NCBI RefSeq assembly: GCF_023205095.1
Contig: NZ_CP046242.1
Location: 795,001 to 859,000 of the forward strand
DNA: 64,000 bases
DNA from: Bizionia sp. M204
Lineage (GTDB): Bacteria > Bacteroidota > Bacteroidia > Flavobacteriales > Flavobacteriaceae
Reading direction: 5' to 3'
The first letter of the stretch is position 1; each line of letters opens with the position of its first letter. The notes beneath the pieces were generated by a model that saw only the letters and a program-made list of their open reading frames with translations, was not told the origin of the DNA and did not search any database. Below, piece after piece: positions 18,852 to 26,689 of this stretch. A program made the position numbers and the translations under genes.

Positions 18852-19754
18852 ATGAAAATTATATTTAATGACAGCGTAATTGATAATAAAATAGTCGAAC
18901 CTGACTATGAATCTGAATTTAATTCTGCGAAAGAAAACGGATTTGAAACTGAAATATTCAGTTTTGAGGAAATAGAAGACGGAAATATAAATAGTGCTCT
19001 GAAATTCATTAAAACTTGCGAAAAAATTGAATTAGGAATTTATCGAGGTTGGATGATGACGCCGAAAATTTATGAACAGTTTTACAATGGACTCCAAAAA
19101 AAGAATATTCAGTTGATTAACAATCCAACGGAATACAAACATTGTCATTACTTACCAGAATCCTATGACAAAATAATTAACGAAACACCAAAATCTAATT
19201 GGACTAAAGACATTTCCGAAAACAGTATTTTAGAGTCATCAAATGAATTTGGAAATAAACCGATTATTGTAAAAGATTATGTGAAATCAGAAAAGCATAA
19301 TTGGAATGAAGCTTGTTTTATTCCAAACGCATCTGACAAAAATAAAGTTCTAGAAATAGTTAATCGATTTTTAGAATTGCGAGGAGATTATTTGAACGAG
19401 GGAATTGTTTTCCGAGAGTTTGTAGAACTAGAATTTTTAACTGAACACTCGAAAAGCAAAATGCCATTAACTAAAGAATTTAGAATTGTTTTCTTAAATA
19501 AAAAAGTTGTTCAAATTTTCAATTATTGGGACGAGGGAAATTATGATTCTGAAAAGCCTGACATTGATTTCTTCCAAAATATTGCAGAGAACATAGAAAG
19601 CAATTTCTTTACAATGGATGTAGCGAAAAAGAAAAATGGAGGTTGGATAATAATGGAATTAGGAGATGGACAAGTTGCAGGACTTCCAGACAATGCGAAT
19701 AGGAATAAATATTATAACGAACTGAATAAAAACTGCGTAGAACACCGTGTATAA
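18852..19754 (+). CDS. ATP-grasp (R2K-clade-like, DUF4343) protein (cassette 4)
   Basis: About 300 residues. I prefer the ATG at 18852 (MKIIFNDSVID); a TTG at 18840 is in frame but sits at the cassette edge. ATP-grasp features are KPIIVKDYVKSEKHNWNEA (lysine and loop), GIVFREFVELE, KEFRIVFLNKKVVQIFNYW and the metal-binding end WIIMELGDGQVAGLP. The family forms peptide-like or amide bonds using ATP and is common in phages and mobile DNA; the substrate is unknown. The frame runs into the next recombination site, which supplies the last residues (CVEHRV) and the stop. Confidence 0.8.
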   Translation: MKIIFNDSVIDNKIVEPDYESEFNSAKENGFETEIFSFEEIEDGNINSALKFIKTCEKIELGIYRGWMMTPKIYEQFYNGLQKKNIQLINNPTEYKHCHYLPESYDKIINETPKSNWTKDISENSILESSNEFGNKPIIVKDYVKSEKHNWNEACFIPNASDKNKVLEIVNRFLELRGDYLNEGIVFREFVELEFLTEHSKSKMPLTKEFRIVFLNKKVVQIFNYWDEGNYDSEKPDIDFFQNIAENIESNFFTMDVAKKKNGGWIIMELGDGQVAGLPDNANRNKYYNELNKNCVEHRV

Positions 19755-19871
19755 TTCATTGCTAGTACTCGCCTACTTACGAAAATCCTCGCGGATTTTC
19801 TATTAAGTTTGTATTTGCTAAATTGATTGCTGAAACACGCAACGAAATCATACACAAAACCGTTATGTGCA
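19734..19871 (+). repeat. attC-like site 4
   Basis: Left arm TGCGTAGAAC closes cassette 4 and overlaps the end of its gene; right arm GTTATGTGCA (19862-19871) opens cassette 5. Class A body. Confidence 0.85.
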
Positions 19872-19890
19872 ACTTAAGACAACCTGACAA

Positions 19891-20754
19891 TCATAGTTTT
19901 TCTAGTTTGGCGAAACCCACTGTCTTTCTATAATTATCTGGAGAAACACCTACTTTCTTTTTAAAAAATCGGCTAAAATAAAATTCATCATAATAACCAA
20001 GTCCAGCTGCGATTTGTTTCAAAGGTTTTGATGTTAAATATAGTTCTCGCTTAGCCGCTATAATAATTCTATTCGAAATTAAATCGCTAGGTGTTTGCTG
20101 TAAATACTTTTTTACAATCCCTGCCAATGTTTTTGTACTAACACACAAAACATCTGCATAATCTTTCGGAGAATGTAATTCACAATAATTTTTCTCAATA
20201 GAATCTACTAAATTTTGTAAGATTTCAGATTGACCATCGGAAAATTTTGGTGCAATATCTTTATCGAATTGCTTTTTCTGTCTCACGGCTTCTATTAAAA
20301 ACACCTTTAAAAAAGCCACCAGAACTTCATGTTGAGCAATAGAATCTCTATTCATCTCTTTTGAAATTTGATCTATCAGATTAAAAAACAGGGCTTCTTC
20401 AGAAATTTGAAAATGTGGCAATCCATGAAAATTATTAAAAAGAATGCCTTCCGTTTCAATTTCATTTTGATGACGATATGTACAAAAAAAATCAGGATGA
20501 AAATTTAATAACCAGCCCGAACAAGATTCTTCAGAAGAAATCATAAAAGGTTGATAAGGCGATAAGCAAATCATTTGGTAACCTTGCAATTTATAATTAG
20601 AAATATCTACACTTAACTTATAGTTACTTCCATTAAGCAAAATAATAGAGTAATAATTTTTTCTCTGTAAATGGTCAAATTGATTAAGATTTTCAAACTT
20701 TTCCAGTCTAAAGGCTAGTTCACCATTTTGTTTATCTATAATAATTTGAACCAT
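19891..20754 (-). CDS. AraC-family transcriptional regulator (cassette 5)
   Basis: 287 residues. N-terminal cupin-like sensor domain, then a C-terminal AraC DNA-binding domain with two helix-turn-helices: PKDYADVLCVSTKTLAGIVKKYLQ and LKQIAAGLGYYDEFYFSRFFKKKVGVSPDNYRK. It is downstream of the ABM gene on the minus strand, separated by a strong hairpin terminator, and is the only regulator of the array. It may control the neighbouring ABM gene. Confidence 0.88.
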   Translation of the reverse strand: MVQIIIDKQNGELAFRLEKFENLNQFDHLQRKNYYSIILLNGSNYKLSVDISNYKLQGYQMICLSPYQPFMISSEESCSGWLLNFHPDFFCTYRHQNEIETEGILFNNFHGLPHFQISEEALFFNLIDQISKEMNRDSIAQHEVLVAFLKVFLIEAVRQKKQFDKDIAPKFSDGQSEILQNLVDSIEKNYCELHSPKDYADVLCVSTKTLAGIVKKYLQQTPSDLISNRIIIAAKRELYLTSKPLKQIAAGLGYYDEFYFSRFFKKKVGVSPDNYRKTVGFAKLEKL

Positions 20755-20791
20755 AAGAATATATTTCTTTATTTAATATTACGTATTAAAA

Positions 20792-20819
20792 AGAAAGGAG
20801 TGTTTTTACACTCCTTTCT
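20792..20819. terminator. Hairpin between the ABM gene and araC
   Basis: Perfect 12-bp stem AGAAAGGAGTGT / ACACTCCTTTCT with a 4-5 T loop. It lies just after the stop of the upstream ABM gene on the minus strand, so it can end or attenuate transcription before the regulator. Confidence 0.75.
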
Positions 20820-20830
20820 AAAGATAACAA

Positions 20831-21550
20831 TTATTTCGAAGCTATAATGTCTATTTTTTGAATTGCTGATGCTTCAAATCCTTCTAAAAGAACTGGAGCA
20901 TTTTCCATAAGTGCTGCTGCAACTTTACCTGTTAAATGAGCATCTCTACCTAAATCATCTGCAAAAGTATCAAAGATTGCATAAGTAGTTGCATCTATTT
21001 TTATTGCATACCAAGATAAGGTCTTTGACTCATCACTTACTAATTGTTTTCCAACATTAAGAAAGTTTTCGACATCTGATGTTTTTCCTTCTTTAGACTT
21101 CATGATAACAAGCAAGCCTTTGTTTTGCAATCCAGACTTATGATTAGATGCTAATACATCTATTGTTTGAATATCTGTACTAGGATTAAAACCCTCTAAT
21201 AAATCATCTGAATTTGCTAATAATGCTTTCGCAACTTCACCTGTTAAATGCGCTTGTCTGCCTTCTTCTACTTCAAAGGTATCATAGATACCAAAAGTCT
21301 TATTGTCCATTTGAAAGGCAAACCAAGATACTGTCTGAGGTTCTTGATTCACTAATGATAATCCACCAAGCAAGAAGTTTTTGACATCTTGTTCTTTTCC
21401 TGGTTTTGCTTTCATAATTACTAATAATCCGATAGTTTCTTTTTTTGTACTGTTCATAATGTTTGCGTTTTTAGTTTTTGAAAATGTTTGAATTGTAAAT
21501 CCTAGTAAAAAAACTAGGAGTGCTAATTTTAATGGAACTTTAGTTTTCAT
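20831..21550 (-). CDS. Secreted tandem antibiotic-biosynthesis-monooxygenase (ABM) protein (cassette 5)
   Basis: 239 residues. Signal peptide VPLKLALLVFLLGFTIQTFSK, then two homologous domains (residues about 40-130 and 145-239), each with LLVIMKAKPGK/LLVIMKSKEGK, VSWFAFQMD/LSWYAIKID, DTF and the helix HLTGxVAxAL. These are dimeric alpha-beta ABM barrels; here two are fused, as in an internal dimer. ABM domains act as cofactor-free monooxygenases or quinone/haem-binding proteins. Reversed relative to the other cassette genes. Confidence 0.8.
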   Translation of the reverse strand: MKTKVPLKLALLVFLLGFTIQTFSKTKNANIMNSTKKETIGLLVIMKAKPGKEQDVKNFLLGGLSLVNQEPQTVSWFAFQMDNKTFGIYDTFEVEEGRQAHLTGEVAKALLANSDDLLEGFNPSTDIQTIDVLASNHKSGLQNKGLLVIMKSKEGKTSDVENFLNVGKQLVSDESKTLSWYAIKIDATTYAIFDTFADDLGRDAHLTGKVAAALMENAPVLLEGFEASAIQKIDIIASK

Positions 21551-21666
21551 TTTTTCTTGGTTTTTTGTTACAGTGCAAATTTGGGGTGAAACAAAGGACT
21601 GTGGAATGGATGTTTATTACTATAGCATGGACAATTTTCAAAAAAACAATACTATTGAATGTAGTA

Positions 21667-21806
21667 TGCACATAACACCGTATAAACTTTATTGCTGGCT
21701 TTTCACCTACTTGCGAAAAACCTCGTGGTTTTTCTTGGTTTGTGTTTTATTTACTAAATTCACTTCCTAAAACCCGCAACAAAGCTTATACATCAACGTT
21801 GGCAAA
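21667..21806 (+). repeat. attC-like site 5 (diverged class A)
   Basis: Left arm TGCACATAAC closes cassette 5; right arm GTTGGCAAA (21798-21806) opens cassette 6. The inner hairpin is GAAAAACCTCGTGGTTTTTC: bases changed on both sides of the stem compared with other sites, so pairing is kept. Confidence 0.85.
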
Positions 21807-21883
21807 CATTAAAGCGAGACGTTTGCGCAAATCTAAAAATGATTACGAAATATCTGTATTTTAAGTTTTAAAAATACAAACAA

Positions 21884-22516
21884 ATGATAAAACCAATAAA
21901 AACAGAAATAACTGAATTAGAGAAGAGCAAAATTGATGTTCTATTAAAAGAATACGAATTGACTAATGGGAAAATTGAAAAATTTGTCGGTAATCAATTT
22001 TTTTACACTCAAGGTGCTTTGATATTAGCTGGTGGATATATTTTCTTTCTTATCGAAGGTATAGCATTAATTGACAAAACTGTTAACACAGAAATAGACA
22101 CTAGGTTATATTTACAGTTTTTACCCTTTTTTGTGTTAATGATATTATCTGGAGTTTTATATCAATATCAAAGAACAATAGGTTTACAAGGATATAAACA
22201 ATATTTAGAGAATAAAATCAATACTCTTTTGGGGGAAAATCTAATTAGCTATGGTTACATTGGAATGAAATATATGCTAAAAAAAAATAAAATAGCTCTA
22301 TTGAATGTGATATTATATAGTCTTATTTATGTTTCAGCTACTATTCTTGCTTACATAAAACCTTCTCAACCCGAAGAACCTGCTTGGTGGATTTCTCACG
22401 TAATTGCTTTCATTTTATTTTTAATTTTAGCTTTAACTCAAACATTCAAATATTCAGATAAAGTTAGAGAGTTGGCAATAGAAAATAACAAAAGTGAAAG
22501 TCCATTAGAGAATTAA
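21884..22516 (+). CDS. Four-helix integral membrane protein (cassette 6)
   Basis: 210 residues, no family recognised. Hydrophobic segments fit four membrane helices: FFYTQGALILAGGYIFFLIE, FLPFFVLMILSGVLYQ, ALLNVILYSLIYVSATILAY and HVIAFILFLILALTQ. The short N-terminus (KPIKTEITELEKSKIDVLLKE) is a charged, cytoplasmic-type helix. Only gene in its cassette; the start follows an AAAAATACAAACAA leader without a strong ribosome site, as is normal in this phylum. Confidence 0.7.
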   Translation: MIKPIKTEITELEKSKIDVLLKEYELTNGKIEKFVGNQFFYTQGALILAGGYIFFLIEGIALIDKTVNTEIDTRLYLQFLPFFVLMILSGVLYQYQRTIGLQGYKQYLENKINTLLGENLISYGYIGMKYMLKKNKIALLNVILYSLIYVSATILAYIKPSQPEEPAWWISHVIAFILFLILALTQTFKYSDKVRELAIENNKSESPLEN

Positions 22517-22528
22517 TAAAAAAAACGA

Positions 22529-22664
22529 TTTGCCAACACCGTGTATAATTCATTGCTAGTTATAGCCTACTTACGAAAGTCCTCGCGGACTTTATATCTG
22601 TGATTTATTTGCTAACTTTAGTGCTTAAACACGCAACGAAATCATACACAAATACGTTGTGCAC
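22529..22664 (+). repeat. attC-like site 6
   Basis: Left arm TTTGCCAAC closes cassette 6; right arm GTTGTGCAC (22656-22664) opens cassette 7. Class A; the inner stem is GAAAGTCC/GGACTTT, a paired change from AAAATCC/GGATTTT of site 1. Confidence 0.85.
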
Positions 22665-22674
22665 AAGCTGAAAA

Positions 22675-23241
22675 ATGAGAAATCCTTTAAAAATATTGCT
22701 TCTGATTTTAACTTTAGTTTCTTGTAAAAACCAAACAGAAACGAAATCTGAATTGAAAAACGAAACGGCTGAATTGATTGAAGAAATTCCTCAAATGGAA
22801 TTACAACAAACCGACTCAATTGCGGAACAGTGGAATTTTATGGTTTTTGAAAAAGGAGGTTGTTTAGGAGGAACACAATATGTCACAGATAAAAAGAGAG
22901 AAATTCCTACTATGGTTTTTAGCGAAACGGAATGGAAAAAGTTTGCGGAAAATGATAAAACGGAGTTGACTGAATTTCTTATCTCTAAACTTTCTGACAC
23001 AACGAAAACGAAAGTCCATACTTGCCCATTTTTTGGAGCAACGAATGGAGAAATGGCTGTTTATTCACTTCAGCATATTCATAATTTAAATTGGCTTGAA
23101 TTTTCGGAATTTAAAGAATATAAAGACCGAGAATATGGAAATGCGACTGACCAACCTCAAATGTGGTTACAGAATATTTTAAAAAATGAAACTAAACGTA
23201 AAACGTTAGCGGAATTATATCGGAACGAACTAAAAAAATAA
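22675..23241 (+). CDS. Predicted lipoprotein of unknown function (cassette 7)
   Basis: 188 residues. MRNPLKILLLILTLVSCKN is a lipoprotein signal peptide with lipobox Cys at residue 17. The mature part contains EKGGCLGGTQYVTDKKREIPTM and HTCPFFGATNGEMAVYSLQ, whose two Cys might pair. No domain recognised. Its ATG lies only 10 bp after the cassette start arm, so the leader is supplied mostly by the preceding site. Confidence 0.7.
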   Translation: MRNPLKILLLILTLVSCKNQTETKSELKNETAELIEEIPQMELQQTDSIAEQWNFMVFEKGGCLGGTQYVTDKKREIPTMVFSETEWKKFAENDKTELTEFLISKLSDTTKTKVHTCPFFGATNGEMAVYSLQHIHNLNWLEFSEFKEYKDREYGNATDQPQMWLQNILKNETKRKTLAELYRNELKK

Positions 23242-23247
23242 AAGCCA

Positions 23248-23386
23248 GTGCACAACAATGTATAACCGCAATTACGGCGGATTCGACTACGTCCGAATCC
23301 ACTCGGAATTGCTAACGTCAGTGCTAAACCGAAAAATTTGCGTACTTTAACCCGTAACTGACGGTTATACGAGACCGTTGTGGTGC
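23248..23386 (+). repeat. attC-like site 7 (class B body)
   Basis: Left arm GTGCACAAC closes cassette 7; right arm GTTGTGGTGC (23377-23386) opens cassette 8. The body is a different sequence from class A but the same build: outer stem GTATAACCG.. with CGGTTATAC, inner stem GGATTCG / CGAATCC. Confidence 0.85.
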
Positions 23387-23444
23387 ATAAAAACTCACTC
23401 TGCTGAAAATTCAATCTGAACTGAATTTATTCAAATATTTTTCT

Positions 23445-23468
23445 TAACTTTGTATCCAAGTAGATACA
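23445..23468 (+). promoter_or_regulatory. Promoter and palindromic operator of the toxin-antitoxin cassette
   Basis: TAACTTTG (23445-23452) matches the Bacteroidota -7 box. It overlaps the palindrome TGTATC-CAAGTA-GATACA (23451-23468), just before the toxin ATG, a natural autorepressor site for the antitoxin. Confidence 0.65.
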
Positions 23469-23473
23469 ATTTT

Positions 23474-23773
23474 ATGTTCTTTATTGAGAAAACAAATGAA
23501 TTTGACAAGTGGCTGAAAAAGCTAAAAGACTTTAAAGCAAAAGCAAAAATCCTGTTTAGAATTCAAAAATTAGAAACTGACGAACATTTTGGCGATTGCA
23601 AAACAGTTGGCGATGGAATTCGGGAAATGCGAATAAATTTTGCGAAAGGCTACAGAGTCTACTTTAAAGAAAAAGATGGAAAAGTAATTGTTTTGCTAAT
23701 TGGTGGAGATAAATCTACTCAACAAAAAGACATTGCAAAAGCGAAAGAAATTTGGAAAAAATTAAATAAATAG
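23474..23773 (+). CDS. RelE/HigB-like toxin (cassette 8)
   Basis: 99 residues from the ATG at 23474, preferred because the upstream in-frame TTG at 23450 lies within the promoter. ParE/RelE fold: EFDKWLKKLKDFKAKAKILFRI, the core GDCKTVGDGIREMRINFAKGYRVYF and LLIGGDKSTQQKDIAKAKEIW. This is the HigB-type addiction-module killer family, which cleaves mRNA on the ribosome. The antitoxin gene starts 3 bp after its stop, toxin-first as in higBA. Confidence 0.88.
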   Translation: MFFIEKTNEFDKWLKKLKDFKAKAKILFRIQKLETDEHFGDCKTVGDGIREMRINFAKGYRVYFKEKDGKVIVLLIGGDKSTQQKDIAKAKEIWKKLNK

Positions 23774-23776
23774 AAA

Positions 23777-24061
23777 ATGGGAACTTCAAGATTTGAAATA
23801 GCGGATTATTTAGAAAGCAAAGAAATGATTGCGGAATACCTCAATACAGTTCTGGAAGAAGGAAATAATGCGGACATAATTAATGCAATCGGACATATTG
23901 CGAAAGCAATCGGAATGACAAAAATTGCGGAAGAAACTGGTTTGAGCAGACCGAGTTTATATAAAGCATTATCTGATGGAGCAAAACCTCAATTTGCGAC
24001 AATTATGAAAGTATTAAAAGCAATCGGAGGACAAATTCAAGTGAATCCAATGTCTGCGTGA
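23777..24061 (+). CDS. HigA-like antitoxin (cassette 8)
   Basis: 94 residues of the putative addiction-module antidote family: DYLESKEMIAEYLNTVLEEG, then the helix-turn-helix MTKIAEETGLSRPSLYKALS and FATIMKVLKAIGGQIQV. It should bind the toxin and repress the shared promoter at the palindrome 23451-23468. Toxin-antitoxin cassettes are typical of large chromosomal integrons, where they help keep the array. Confidence 0.9.
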   Translation: MGTSRFEIADYLESKEMIAEYLNTVLEEGNNADIINAIGHIAKAIGMTKIAEETGLSRPSLYKALSDGAKPQFATIMKVLKAIGGQIQVNPMSA

Positions 24062-24070
24062 AAAAATTAC

Positions 24071-24209
24071 GCACCACAACACCGTATAAAATTAATTGCT
24101 AGTTTCTAGCCTACTTACGAAAGTCCTCGCGGACTTTCTATCTGTGATTTTTTTGCTAACTTTAGTGCTTAAAACACGCAACTAATCTTATACAAACACG
24201 TTGGCAGTA
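24071..24209 (+). repeat. attC-like site 8
   Basis: Left arm GCACCACAAC closes the toxin-antitoxin cassette; right arm GTTGGCAGTA (24200-24209) opens cassette 9. Class A body with the GAAAGTCC/GGACTTTC inner hairpin. Confidence 0.85.
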
Positions 24210-24222
24210 AGTTAAAAAAACT

Positions 24223-24855
24223 ATGAAATACATCAAAATCTTACTATTATTCATAACTATTTATTCTTGTAAAACAGATTCTAGACCTGAATTAAAATTT
24301 GAATCAAGTTATGGTATGTATTCAATTCTAATAAATGAATTTGTTGACGCATCATTTCACCTTGAAAAAGAAATTCAAGAACAAATAAATAGTCTAAATA
24401 TTAATGACACTCTGAATTCGGATTTAGTTGCCTACGAAAATCTAACAAAAGAATATATTACCTATTTAGATAATCTGACTGACCAACTTATTGACAATTC
24501 TAATAATGGTAATATTCACGAAAACCAACAAACTCTAACTGAAATTCAGCAAGTCAATAACTTGTTTTTTAAAGATGGCGAATACAGCGTAAAAGGAGAT
24601 GAATTTGTTGAAAAAACTGACTCATACAGAGAACTGATTTTGAAGTTCATTAAAAACCAAAACTTGTCTGTAAGGGTTAAAAACAATCTCGACACGAGAG
24701 ACATTATTGATAGAAATCGTAATTCAATTAAAACATTGGATTATTTCTTTAAAGACCAATCTTTAATCGGAACAATAGCATATTTAAAAAACAGAAAAAA
24801 GAATGTACTCGAATTTGAAAAAGAATTTTTGAATAATAATAAACGGAATAAATAA
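24223..24855 (+). CDS. Predicted helical lipoprotein (cassette 9)
   Basis: 210 residues. MKYIKILLLFITIYSCKTD is a lipoprotein signal with the Cys at residue 16. The mature protein is mostly helical and Asn/Glu/Lys-rich, without a recognised domain. Its own cassette end is the site split by the integrative element. Small lipoproteins occur in cassettes 7 and 9 and a secreted protein in cassette 10. Confidence 0.7.
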   Translation: MKYIKILLLFITIYSCKTDSRPELKFESSYGMYSILINEFVDASFHLEKEIQEQINSLNINDTLNSDLVAYENLTKEYITYLDNLTDQLIDNSNNGNIHENQQTLTEIQQVNNLFFKDGEYSVKGDEFVEKTDSYRELILKFIKNQNLSVRVKNNLDTRDIIDRNRNSIKTLDYFFKDQSLIGTIAYLKNRKKNVLEFEKEFLNNNKRNK

Positions 24856-24860
24856 AAACC

Positions 24861-24877
24861 TACTGCCAACACCGTGT
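24861..24877 (+). repeat. Left fragment of attC-like site 9
   Basis: TACTGCCAAC (24861-24870) closes cassette 9 (pairs with GTTGGCAGTA at 24200). The site body is interrupted after AACACCGTGT (24868-24877) by the integrative element and resumes at 42773. Confidence 0.88.
24868..24877. repeat. attL core of the integrative element
   Basis: AACACCGTGT, identical to the right core at 42763-42772. The element-side flank is TATATT, which with the right flank CTATAT forms a palindrome in the circular form. Confidence 0.8.
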
Positions 24878-24938
24878 TATATTAACACACTTCTGTATGT
24901 ATTGTATTTATTGACTTTAAATAAATATTATTGAAATA

Positions 24939-24958
24939 GGTACAACATAGGTATAACA
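24939..24958 (+). promoter_or_regulatory. Probable recombinase arm sites, left end
   Basis: GGTACAACATAGGTATAACA: two direct copies of GGTAYAACA 11 bp apart, about 60 bp inside the left core. The same doublet occurs near the right end (42628-42648) in the same orientation, which suggests arm-type sites for the element's integrase. Confidence 0.55.
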
Positions 24959-24994
24959 TTTTTAACCTGGTAATTAAATGATCCATAAGCATAA

Positions 24995-25028
24995 AAAAAC
25001 CGCTTCTAAATTAATAGAAACGGTTTTT
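24995..25028. terminator. Terminator at the left end of the element
   Basis: AAAAACCG-C-TTCT, loop AAATTAAT, AGAA-A-CGGTTTTT. Symmetric A/T runs make it work in both directions; it lies just past the stop of the DUF6266 gene and isolates the element from the array. Confidence 0.8.
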
Positions 25029-25052
25029 AATATGTATTTAAACTTAAAGTTA

Positions 25053-25694
25053 TTAAGCTGCCGTACCAGAGCCTAAATACACACTATTTGATACTGTCTT
25101 ACCATCTTCAGATACAAATGCCATAAAAAGCTCTACAGTATCTCCTGCATAGGTATTTGGTATTGTTACTACTTGTGAACCTACAGTTCTATCAGCACCA
25201 TCAAGAATAGAAATTGATTCTTTCTTACTTGGATTGTAAACTAATACCATTGATTTGTCCGTTACATTTGCATTACCTTCTGCCGAGTTATCATCCCAAT
25301 CAAAAGTTACTTGTCCTGCTGTTGTTAAATCGGTTGTACCATTTAAAACTCCAGATAAAGGACCTCTACTCAATAAAGCTAAAGTAAAATCAATTGTAAA
25401 GTTAGGTGCGACACCTCCTACTGCATTATTTAACACATAAGACATAGCTGCATTAAATTCCGTTTTCTTTACCGCAAACGCCTTATAACCTATTTTAATA
25501 AAATCGCTTGTAGCTTGCAAATACTCCAATGTAACAGTAAATTTATTACGTTGATTTACTTGTCCCTCTGTTCGAGGATTCGCCACGCTTGATGGCTTAA
25601 TTCTAATATAATCGATACCTTTCCAGCTACCTCCTATAATGTTACCTACCTTACCAGATAAGCCTCCTAAAATTCCTTGGGCTATTTTCCCCAT
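25053..25694 (-). CDS. DUF6266 family protein
   Basis: 213 residues. The N-terminal signature MGKIAQGILGGLSGKVGNII and SWKGIDYIRIKPSSVANPRT is characteristic of Bacteroidota DUF6266 proteins, followed by beta-rich domains with a fibronectin-like end. No signal peptide. Function unknown; structural or tail-like roles have been guessed because such proteins occur on mobile DNA. It is the last gene of the element before the left end. Confidence 0.8.
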   Translation of the reverse strand: MGKIAQGILGGLSGKVGNIIGGSWKGIDYIRIKPSSVANPRTEGQVNQRNKFTVTLEYLQATSDFIKIGYKAFAVKKTEFNAAMSYVLNNAVGGVAPNFTIDFTLALLSRGPLSGVLNGTTDLTTAGQVTFDWDDNSAEGNANVTDKSMVLVYNPSKKESISILDGADRTVGSQVVTIPNTYAGDTVELFMAFVSEDGKTVSNSVYLGSGTAA

Positions 25695-25807
25695 AACTAT
25701 AAATATTTAAAATTAATACTCGTTCGGACTTGGTACGGACTTGATATTGCTTTTAAACCTTATTTACGCTAATAATATAACAAAAATAACACCATTTTGT
25801 TACTGTT

Positions 25808-26272
25808 TTAAGGTAGTAGAACGCCTTTGCGTTCAGTTACATTACTTTGCATTAACTTGAAACAATTACGTATATATGCCACCTTTAAAACTGACATTTT
25901 ATCAATGACATTTTGTAGTTCTTTTTCTTTTTTACTGATAACAGAAACAGCATTGATGTGTTTTTGAAAATCATACTCGGATTTTGCCTTTGATTTCAAG
26001 CCTTTTTTTAGCGTGTTTCTGCAATCATTAATTGAGATAAACGGAATAACACTTCCTTTTAAATAATATGCATAAAAGCCACCTATTTGCAACATCATAG
26101 ATAAATGAAATAGTGTGTTCTTCTCTTCTTCGGTTGATGTAGTGACTACAAAACAATTAGGACAGGGATTTGTCAAAGGTTTCCCGCTGTTTAGACCTTT
26201 ATTTAGGATGAAAAAATGAGGGTTCGAGTAAGTGCGACCAATTTTGTGTGTTTTTAGTTCAAAAGTTGACAT
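25808..26272 (-). CDS. Conserved protein of Bacteroidota elements, perhaps DUF6943
   Basis: 154 residues. The N-terminal half has NPHFFILNKGLNSGKPL, then PCPNCFVV (two Cys that may bind metal) and LFHLSMMLQIGGFYAYYLKGSVIPFI. The C-terminal half is basic helices. I recall similar proteins under DUF6943 on Bacteroidota mobile DNA, but cannot verify it. No relaxase motif was found, so a mobilization role cannot be claimed. Confidence 0.55.
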   Translation of the reverse strand: MSTFELKTHKIGRTYSNPHFFILNKGLNSGKPLTNPCPNCFVVTTSTEEEKNTLFHLSMMLQIGGFYAYYLKGSVIPFISINDCRNTLKKGLKSKAKSEYDFQKHINAVSVISKKEKELQNVIDKMSVLKVAYIRNCFKLMQSNVTERKGVLLP

Positions 26273-26521
26273 AGCTATCCAATTTAAAATTGCTTCGCTA
26301 CGCTTCGCACCAATATTTTTTTTGAAAAGAAAAAAAGATAGCCATAGTTATTGTGGCGTGGGTAAGGCTGTCAAGGTTTTTGGATAAAAGTTTTTTGAGT
26401 TAAAATGTTTAATGAAAAAGTAAAAGGTTTTTGAAAAAAGTTTTATTCAAAACCCGTAGGGCTTGACCTTTATAGCCTTTTGCGGCTGGCAGAGGTAGCC
26501 ACATATATTTGCTGCCTTTTT

Positions 26522-26689
26522 TTATTTTAATGTTATACCTGCCAATATTACTATTATAACAAGCATAATAATTACGAAAACTTTTGTAGAATAAGAATCG
26601 TCACCTTCAGGGTTTTCGATTTTATTACCGTTTTCATCTATATCGTGAGGAAAGAATAAATCAAATAAAGATTCAATCAGTTTTTTCAT
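26522..26689 (-). CDS. 55-residue single-pass membrane protein
   Basis: Short frame from the ATG at 26689. It reads MKKLIESLFDLFFPHDIDEN, then an acidic/polar middle, and ends in one membrane helix VFVIIMLVIIVILAGITL. The amphipathic start, acidic linker and clean C-terminal helix look like a real tail-anchored protein rather than chance. Function unknown. Confidence 0.5.
   Translation of the reverse strand: MKKLIESLFDLFFPHDIDENGNKIENPEGDDSYSTKVFVIIMLVIIVILAGITLK

Noticed and set aside
23450-23473. TTG at 23450 as toxin start
   Set aside because: It lies within the promoter -7 box and operator palindrome; the ATG at 23474 gives the usual length.
15669-24209. The 140-bp repeats as MITEs or insertion sequences
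   Set aside because: Their two ends do not match each other as a target duplication or terminal repeat would. Each end matches, in reverse, the far end of the neighbouring gene unit, so they are junctions between units.
25808-26272. Relaxase or mobilization protein
   Set aside because: No HUH pair, catalytic Tyr motif or typical length. Only a two-Cys motif is visible.
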